A DNA stretch of 64,000 nt from Tubulanus polymorphus. Its lineage: Eukaryota > Nemertea > Palaeonemertea > Tubulaniformes > Tubulanidae. Below, one piece after another: positions 40,901-49,900 of the stretch; position 1 is the first letter of the stretch; each line of letters starts with the position of its first letter. Location of the stretch: assembly GCF_964204645.1 (NCBI RefSeq), contig NC_134031.1, forward strand, positions 16,055,307 to 16,119,306, given 5' to 3'. The translations under genes were made by a program, and so were the position numbers. A model generated the notes under the pieces. It saw only the letters and a program-made list of their open reading frames with translations, ran no database searches and was not told the DNA's origin.

Positions 40901-43900
40901 CCGCCATTAAAACATCGACTACTATCACAAATTTCTGCAAACAAGAAACCAACAAAATTCGTGATTAATGTTGATGCGAGCTCATTTACAATGTTAATGG
41001 TCTTGAACTTGAAAATCCGAGTGCGAACGGATTTTTGCTTTCAGACGAGGTAGATAAGGTATCGCTTAAAAAAATATAATTGCTTTGCTCTTCATAATTT
41101 CATTAATACAGCTTCATAAAAAGTTGGCCGTGCGAAACACGAGGATGATGAATGGGGTAAGCTTTAAGGTAATGTATAAAGGATGAAAAAAGACAATGGC
41201 AACGTTACATAAAACCATACACAAAAGCAACTCATGTACACAAGGTATACGGAATACAATCATAAAGTCATAACATATAACAGGTTATTACGTAAACCTT
41301 TTGTGTGAATTGCGCTAAAAATATGATACATGCCACATTAAAAACTACCATTCGTGCTGACAAATATCTCAAAGGTTTTTCCCGTAGACTTTTCCTAGTA
41401 ATACGCACAGAAATATGTTTTGTCTGTCGGTCTTTTTTTCTACAAGAAATGTAGGGAAATTCTACCCGAAGTCTTCATAAAAACATTGATAGACTTCGTA
41501 CTCATTTCTTCGATGTAAGTCTTCATTATCTTAGACAAAAACAGATGGCCCATTATCTATTTTCATAGAGTCTTTTGTAAAGCAAAAGATCCTGTTTTTG
41601 ATAAGTTCATTTTAATTTCCCCCGCAACGCAGAAATTTGAAATTTAAAATCCAAACAGGTGAAGATGTTCCATCAAATGAAAGCCAGTACAAACTGTATC
41701 AGCGTATACAGAAACTCGGGAATACCGCATGACCTTGAGATACAAAATCGGTCAGATATACACCTTAAATCGATTCAGATCTCCTCACATCTTCTTACGC
41801 ATCATTGATGTAAAAAAAACTCTCCGAGTTCAGGTATAAAAGATCCCGCGTTTCACACACTTGTTTTACAAGTTAACACCAAGTACTTTCCCCCTTTAAA
41901 CATATACAACATCCAACAAGTAGCTCTCATAGTTCGCCGCACTGAAGGTGATGAAGTTTTTATCTCGGATCAAAGTGAAACTATTAAGTCATCGGAAGGA
42001 CGAGTGTTTACATAAACTGTAGAAAACTGGTTTTCAGTTTTGAGTCGGTGGCGAATCGTGAGTTAGGTGTAAAAGTCTCAGTTAACTTTACACTAAATAA
42101 CTCACCGACCATCGACCTACGAATCTATGTACCGGTAAATCGAAACGGATTCATTCAATGGAAAAGGAAATCGTTGAAAAATAGTTATCATATACACGGA
42201 AACGAAAAGGATCAGAAATCGGTGCAGAGCGTTGCACTGGCCCATATATACATAATACGATGGCAAATGAACCTCGATCTGTTGAATCGCGATTTATTTT
42301 AAGAACGGAATTTTCAAAAATAAAACACGTGATAACTCAAGACGCTATATCAAAAATAAAACATGTGTTGTTATACTGTGAACGTAAGGGAAGGTAAAAC
42401 TATATAATGTCTGATCAAACATTACCCGCTATTTCTACTATCTAAGTCTGGATGTGAAAGAAACCGAAAAAACTTTACTACTTGCTTTTTAGATGATATT
42501 TCATACTTCAATCAGCGTTTTATACGAAAATGATACCAACATTATATAGTAACGTAGCTTGAGAAATTTTGAAAATTGTAGGAGTTGTTTAGGGGAGGGC
42601 ATTTTTAATTCTGCGAGCACGTGTTTGCAATCGCGCGTATTTTTTCGACAGCTAATTGGCTTGTGGTGGAATCTTTACCTTCGACACACCTCGTTTGCCT
42701 GAAAAATTTGCCTAATTATGAGTAAATCTATTAGTATCATCGAAAATAAACTCATGGTTACCCGCATATAGACAGATAGGGCAGACACGTGCGGTAAGAA
42801 ATAGTTGCTAACTACGAGGAAATAGAAAAATAATTCGCCTGCTAAATTGCTATGTAATCCCGCAGATTTCGGAGTTGTAAATGTTGCGCGAGACCCCCGT
42901 AGCGTAGGCGAATTTTTGAAATTATCGGTATGAACGTTGTGTCTGCCAATGGATAACAATATTGTTTTCATGGTTTAGAAAATGAAGCATATTGGAAAAT
43001 TCTCGTGAATGAATTTAATTTGATAAATGTTGGTGTAAATGATATAAATAGAATTTTTAATGATATAGGTTGTCAATCGGAATTGGTAAATTTGGGGAAG
43101 TATATCCAATCGGGATTTGGATATTATATTTAATTTGATGCCTGTAGTTACAGTTTGTGCAGTACGGTGCTTGTCTCGTGCACTTTTTCTTTTAAATACT
43201 TTTGTAACTCTGGTATTGTATATATGTATATATTGTTTTCTTTTTCTACTGTTTCGGTGTTCATTGGCGATCATGTCATTTGATTATGTTGAAAAAACTA
43301 ACTTGTAACTTGTAACTTGTGATAAAATGGAAATAGTCACGACAGTGTTTAAGGACATCTCCGTAAAAGTTATTTACTGCAGAATAACGCCTTCACTTTT
43401 GCTTATTTGGACCCATCCCGTCGAATCTCATGTCGCGCGTGAACAAGTTGACAAATTTACTTCAATATCGGCCACTTCAGAATCACATATAAATATATCG
43501 CTATGGCAACGGCATTGATTCGGCAGGCAATTCGGACTCATCTCTCATCGACAACTCATCTCGGGAATGAGAAAGTTTCGTGGGACATCTAGAATATCGA
43601 GTCAATAAAACTGTCGAGCGATATTCATATATTGGTTTATCACGCTCGATGCGCGGGATCAAGAAGAAAAGTTGCGCGGTTGATTTTGAAATGGCTGCCG
43701 TGCTGTCTGATCGATATATTGCCACTGGAGTCATTCAGTGATGGATGGGGATTGAAGTTAGATTCCAATAACTTTGTTCTAGTGGTTGCAACGAGCTCGT
43801 TTCGCATAAAATTCAGTATCTACGATATGTTTTATGTTTCACAAGATAAGAATTGCCACCACGTAAGATCATTTTTTAAATATATATTTTCAATTTCGGT

Positions 43901-46900
43901 TTCATAAAGAAGTTTGCTTGAAAGATATTCGCTCTAATTACTCGCGATTTCGCTGTGAGTTTCAAAAATGCTAGAAAACTTAGTTAGATAAACTGATTGA
44001 ATTGTCTACTACTTAGTTTAAAAAAGAATCAACAGCGATAAGAATCTAGATGAATCTTATACCAGGAAACATTTGACGACATTGGCAAATCTAATGTGCG
44101 AAGAAACGGCCCTGCCTCCGTATTCACATCCAGATATCCCACGGCCTCTGAGTGAGAAGTGAACTGCAATTTTGACCAGAGAAAAATCTACAGTAACAAC
44201 CTCCCGCGGGTCAAATATCAAGCCGTTTTGGATGGTTTTTTGTGTAATGTATATGACAGTTGTCTCGTACGACAAGCAACAACCACGCAGAGCACACGCA
44301 GTACGAAGTCAATCAAATTAAGTCTCAGAGTGCCCAATCAGACAAACCCATCAGACACTTTGTCTACCAATAACACCAAGACATAAAGTCACTCGATATC
44401 GAATCATTTTGAGAAATTGCTACATCAGAGGGACCCATTGTATCGACATGTAACGAACTAATGGCGCGCGGTATATACGATCATTCAGAGTTTATGCATC
44501 GATTCCTAATAACATCAGAAAATGATTTGTCTCTCTTGCAGCGAAGAAAGAAATTAACTTCTTACGACAAATTCGGCTTAGATCGTTCTCGAGTAGTGTT
44601 TCATACAGATACATAAACATACATATACGTATAAATTCATGATTAGTCGGTATTCAACTATATCAGTAATCTGAATCACGGACGAACGAGCGTATATCTG
44701 CTAAAGGGACATTTCTATCTCACAACGATCCATTTGCGAATGAGCCTTTCAAGTGAAACTGCCAGTAACCAGCCGAAGAAGTTAAGATACGTTCCGGGCT
44801 CGGGGTTTAACTGTTACTTACATATGGTTGATAAACTGAAATTATCTCGAAAGGAAGACCATGCAGGGGCGGATCCAGCTTATCGCTATTACCTCTTGAG
44901 CCGTACTCACGAATGTAGAAGTGCCCTTCTATTTTTCAAGTTCTGGTAGAAGTAATTTAAAATGGCCAATTTGAATACCGGTAATTGAAAATGGGTAAAC
45001 TTCTTACTTTTTATGAATGATTTCTCTTAAATGGGTCAAAATATCATATTTTGTGGATGCAGAGAAGGATTTAATGCCCCAAATCGATTCAGATAGAATC
45101 TCAGAGCTCTGCAAATTCAAAACTTTCTGTGATATAGGTGCCCTTCCATAGAACTGAGCAGTATTTAAAAACCTAAGCTAGATCCACCCGTGCCATTGAT
45201 TCTAAAATGGCGAAATTTAATAAAGTATTGCCGATTAGAAATGACAGTTTCTTCGGGCAAGCTCGCGGATCGACGGGTCAGAAGGTCGGAGTTTGCTGTG
45301 GTGTAGTTAACACCGTTATTAGTAACGGTCTGTTTCGATTTACAGTGTCACAACAGGGTCATTTAAACCGGGTGACTGTCGTGGTATGTTACGTAATTGC
45401 ATGAAACGTTGATCAGTAAAGTTGATGCGTACTTTAGTGGCCAGAAATAAACCCCGGGATTCCCTCACAATGACAAAAACTGAAGAAAAAAAGGACATCA
45501 CGTTTATTTTCTAAAAAATTTCTATCTAATTTTTAGGCTTAGAAATGATACTTGTCAGATGTATTGTTTGCAATTACAGGAGGGTGGAATTGTCAAGTAA
45601 TTGCGCCCGGAAATAGTTCAATATTGATTGATATAGCGATAATTATGTCACTGATATATCGCCGTCATAATATCTATACACAAATCAAAAATGAGTTCTC
45701 TGTAATGATGAGTAAATACGCATTTTACAGCGAAGATCAAAACGGAAACCGTAATTATGTGGCATATATCACCTTTTTACAACAGAAAACTGTAGATATC
45801 GCATATGATCAAGATAAATCCCAGAATTTAGTGAATTTGGAAAGTTACAAATGGATTCAAGGTTAAACGACTTAATTTTTTGGACAAACGGACATAATTT
45901 TATGAGATATAAATCTCTACCCAGAACAAAGTTCATACCTTTCACCGAGAGACTCTTTGATAAGTTGATTGATAACTTTTTTTATGTACCGTTTTGAATT
46001 ATGATATATTGTGCAGTAGTAATACATATACATATACAAAAAAAGATGGAGGTACGCATGAAGAAACCTAGGGTTTACAAGAGGATAGACTGAGGATCTT
46101 GAGAGTGATAAAAGACTGATAAACTAACGGCTGATATGAAATTGTGTACTGATTGACTGATCGGACTTCGTGTGAATATTTTCATCGCGCAGGATTAAAC
46201 CATTCACATAAAACATTTATCGCTAGCGATCGAAATTCATTACATCTATACATCTATCATAGACACACAATTACGTCCGTCATCATCACAACGACTGAAC
46301 CTTTTTAAATATAACGGCTGTCACTGGGACGAGTTCTAATTGACAGTGTATATGTATACGCAACCAGTCAGTCGTCGGTCTTCAAAACCGATTCACTGAG
46401 CAAACAACCGGCTAATCGAATTAAACGGTAATCCCGACACTGCGTATCGCGGGTTCGGACCGCGGCGGTTCGAGACGCGTTATTATAACGCGATCGGCGA
46501 GGTTGATTGATCGAACCGTCGTGCGATACGATCGAAAATGTCGATCTAATGGGAATAGATCACCGGATAAACTTAGATTACAAAGATGACTTCTCTGAAT
46601 TATATATATATATATACATTGCAGCTGATCGAAGACACAGAAAAGTTTCCCTGCGTACCATTTAGTAAAAAACCAGAGACTTTAGAAAAAGTAGTTTATG
46701 GTAACACTGTATTCGTTTTGGGCTGGTTTTATAGATTGTGCTGACTTACACCCGAGGCGAACTCGATTCATACTCATATTCAGTCAAGTTGATTCTTGTC
46801 TATAAAACTGGCCCAAATTTTAATTTCGTTTCGATTAAAACTAGAATCTTTGATGTCTCCAAAGAAAATTGATACCTTGTTTCTCATTTCTGCTGAGGTT

Positions 46901-49900
46901 TAAAAGTTGACCCAGCCGGCCGCCTATCTACCCTGTACATTACTTTTTTTTAAAATCATGATAAGGCTAACATAGTTACAGACTCGGCAGCTATAGAAAT
47001 GAACTGATCACATATTTTATTACAGTTTACTAAAGCGACCCGGCCGGAGAAACAATGTATCATTTATCTAAAGCCTATAAGGTCAATTCCTCGCGGAAAA
47101 ATCCTAGTTATTTTTGTCTCTCACGGACCTGCACTCTTGACAACTCAATTCACATTTTTTCACAATATGACGCATGCATAGAAAAAAATATTTCGGGATA
47201 TCAAAGCGGCAATCAAAAAACTGCGAGTACGATAAAACATGATGAAAAGGTTATATACAGGGCAGCGGTGTACTTCTGATATAAATATTATGACTAGTCA
47301 TCATATAGGCAGATAGATAAATGATATTATTTGGTCCTGCAAACAATGAGTATCTAATTTTGTACCGAACGAACGATAAACAAAAAGATGCCGAACAAAT
47401 GAAATCTTTTTTCACACAGAAAGAAAAACCTTTCCTCCAGTTTTCTGAGGTTCGCATTGTAAAGACTTGTATTACGAATGTGGTTTATATGTTGTAATTG
47501 GGCCATATTGAAAGTAGGGGGTCGAGCATGAATCAAGTCTTTCGCGTAAAGGGATATACGTATCTATCATTATTATTATTTAGTCCGCAGGTGGGAGAAG
47601 GATGAATAAAATAAGCAGAATTCTAGAACTCAGTTCGCGACAAAATTCGGTGACACGTATTACTTCCATGAATGCAAAAACGAAGATCCCTGCGTCGTTT
47701 TGGAGATTTTTTTTCAAAGCAAGGAGTCGACGAAGAACAAATACTGGCTATACTTTTCCCGAACCTCTACGCGAAATTTCCCCCGAAAGCTCGCGCGATA
47801 GAAATATGATAATCATTTCCGAGCGAATTTGTGAAATCAGAAGAGGTTTATTCGCAGCGAGGTCAAATATTTCGATAAGGGGTTGCAGAATTAGCCTACC
47901 GAACGTGACTTTATGGTATTCGTTTAATCGCCGTTTATTTGCACTCGTGTAAACCCGAGAATCTCTCTGCACTGAAAGCCGACATTTCCTGATGACACGT
48001 AACAAATACCTTATTTCATATCTTCATTCGCCCGAGTATAAAATCTTATTGTTCCGAAATTACATTCTTTTAATGAGTATAAAGTACCGCGAAAAGTAAA
48101 GATGACGATAAACATCAAGATGAAAGGTTAATAGTAGCAAACCAGTTTTCGTTTTTTAATGTCAGCTAGATTTAGCCATTTGCCATACTTTTATTTTGTC
48201 ATTAAGTATATCCTGAAACTGATTCAAATTTTTTACAAAATATTGACATAGGTTATGTCGGCATATTTACATAAAGGATTTACTTGACTATTGGTTGGAT
48301 ATTGATTTTCCAAAATTTGGGATCAATGTCTCCAGTTATTGTATCGTGTGAAGGATAAGCCTTTATGATGTAATAGATAATTTATATCGATTCGTATCAA
48401 TCCCGAATAAATATTCTGACTCGATATCGGTGTAAAGGTTAAACATAAATCTGAAAGCTAAATAAGATAGAAAGAGATGGCAGTTTAAACCTGGGCTTTC
48501 TCTATTCGACATGATATAGCTATTGGGGAATTTTAATGGGCATAAGCTATTGTATCTTAATGATTAAGATCTTTGAAAACTAATACAAAAGAACACTCTC
48601 AGGCAGCTCAGAATGGCTGACGAAAGGGCAGCATTTACTAAAGTGAAAATTGATTCAAATCCAACATTAGACCAATATCGCGTTTGAAGTATTCAATAAA
48701 TCATGATTATGAATAAAAGGTTCAAAAGAGAGGGGTTTGAGTTTGTTTACAAGTTCGAGGGTATAGTTTGCTTTCATTTTGAGAAGGCCCGCGCGTACTT
48801 AATACTGCATTCTGCTTATAGAGAAAATAGAGCATATGACCAGAGAAAATGAATCGCGATTGCATATTCAATGTTTCTTTATTCGAAACGTAACAGTCGC
48901 TCACACTGGGAACCTGAAATCCTGAAGCTGTTTGTCACAAATAGCACGACATTCATCAGCGATCCAAGCCTCAATTATAAGGACACCACGCTACCGGTGC
49001 TTTGTGACAATAAAAAAAAAAACTGTTTTTCTATAATCGGTGAAAGGACGGTGCACAGTTGATTAGGCACTGTATACATAGGCAAGAATACAACCAGTCT
49101 TCCTACTATCATTTCACAAACACGTTTAACGCAGTAATTTCTCTTCAAAGGAATTTTTAGATTACGGTGTCTCTAATGCCTTGTTTACTTGTTTTCGTAT
49201 GAACATTTCGTGCTTGAGCATAGTAAAAAGAAAAATAAGCAATAGTAAAAGAAAAATCTTATTAAGGCCGTGGAGATTTAGTTGGTGGAGAAATGAATGT
49301 CTAATCGCTAAGTCAATCTTCAGGTCATTTATACGAAATACATTTACATATACCGATTGCAGCTTAATTAGCACCTGAATTAGCGCTGGTGCGGGCATTA
49401 TTCGAATTCATCAATATTTCATTTCAAGAGATGTGACACTAGAAGTAATTTTGACTTGGATTCTCACCGCAGATATATATGTCAATAGGTGATACATAAG
49501 AGCAGTACTTAAAATACTTCCTTCGGTGTCATATTTTAAGTGCACTAAAGAAATAGAACATATTATTTATTGTTCAATTTTATATAGACGATATCGAAGT
49601 ATAAATAGCCGTGTTAACTGTACCGTGGCAGAACGTGAGTTTTCTGTAACGAAAAATTACGACGCCAATATCATTAACTTCAAAGACCTTAGGTCTTTCT
49701 GGGAAAGTCAGAAATATTTCTTGCCTTATTCGATTGTTTTAAATATTGTCTTATTGTTCTGATTAAAACCCCCAAGAGGCAAATTCCGTCTGCAAGAACA
49801 AGGGAAGTAGTATTATTATGTATATGTGATTCCTAAGAAGGTATAAAAAGGGGTGCGATTCCTGTGGGGAAGGTATCTCTGCGTAAAGATCTTTTTTCGC

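Noticed and set aside
46450-46520. Possible tRNA gene (GGTTCGA-like box B in the CpG-dense block)
   Set aside because: No box A at the right distance and no cloverleaf can be drawn.
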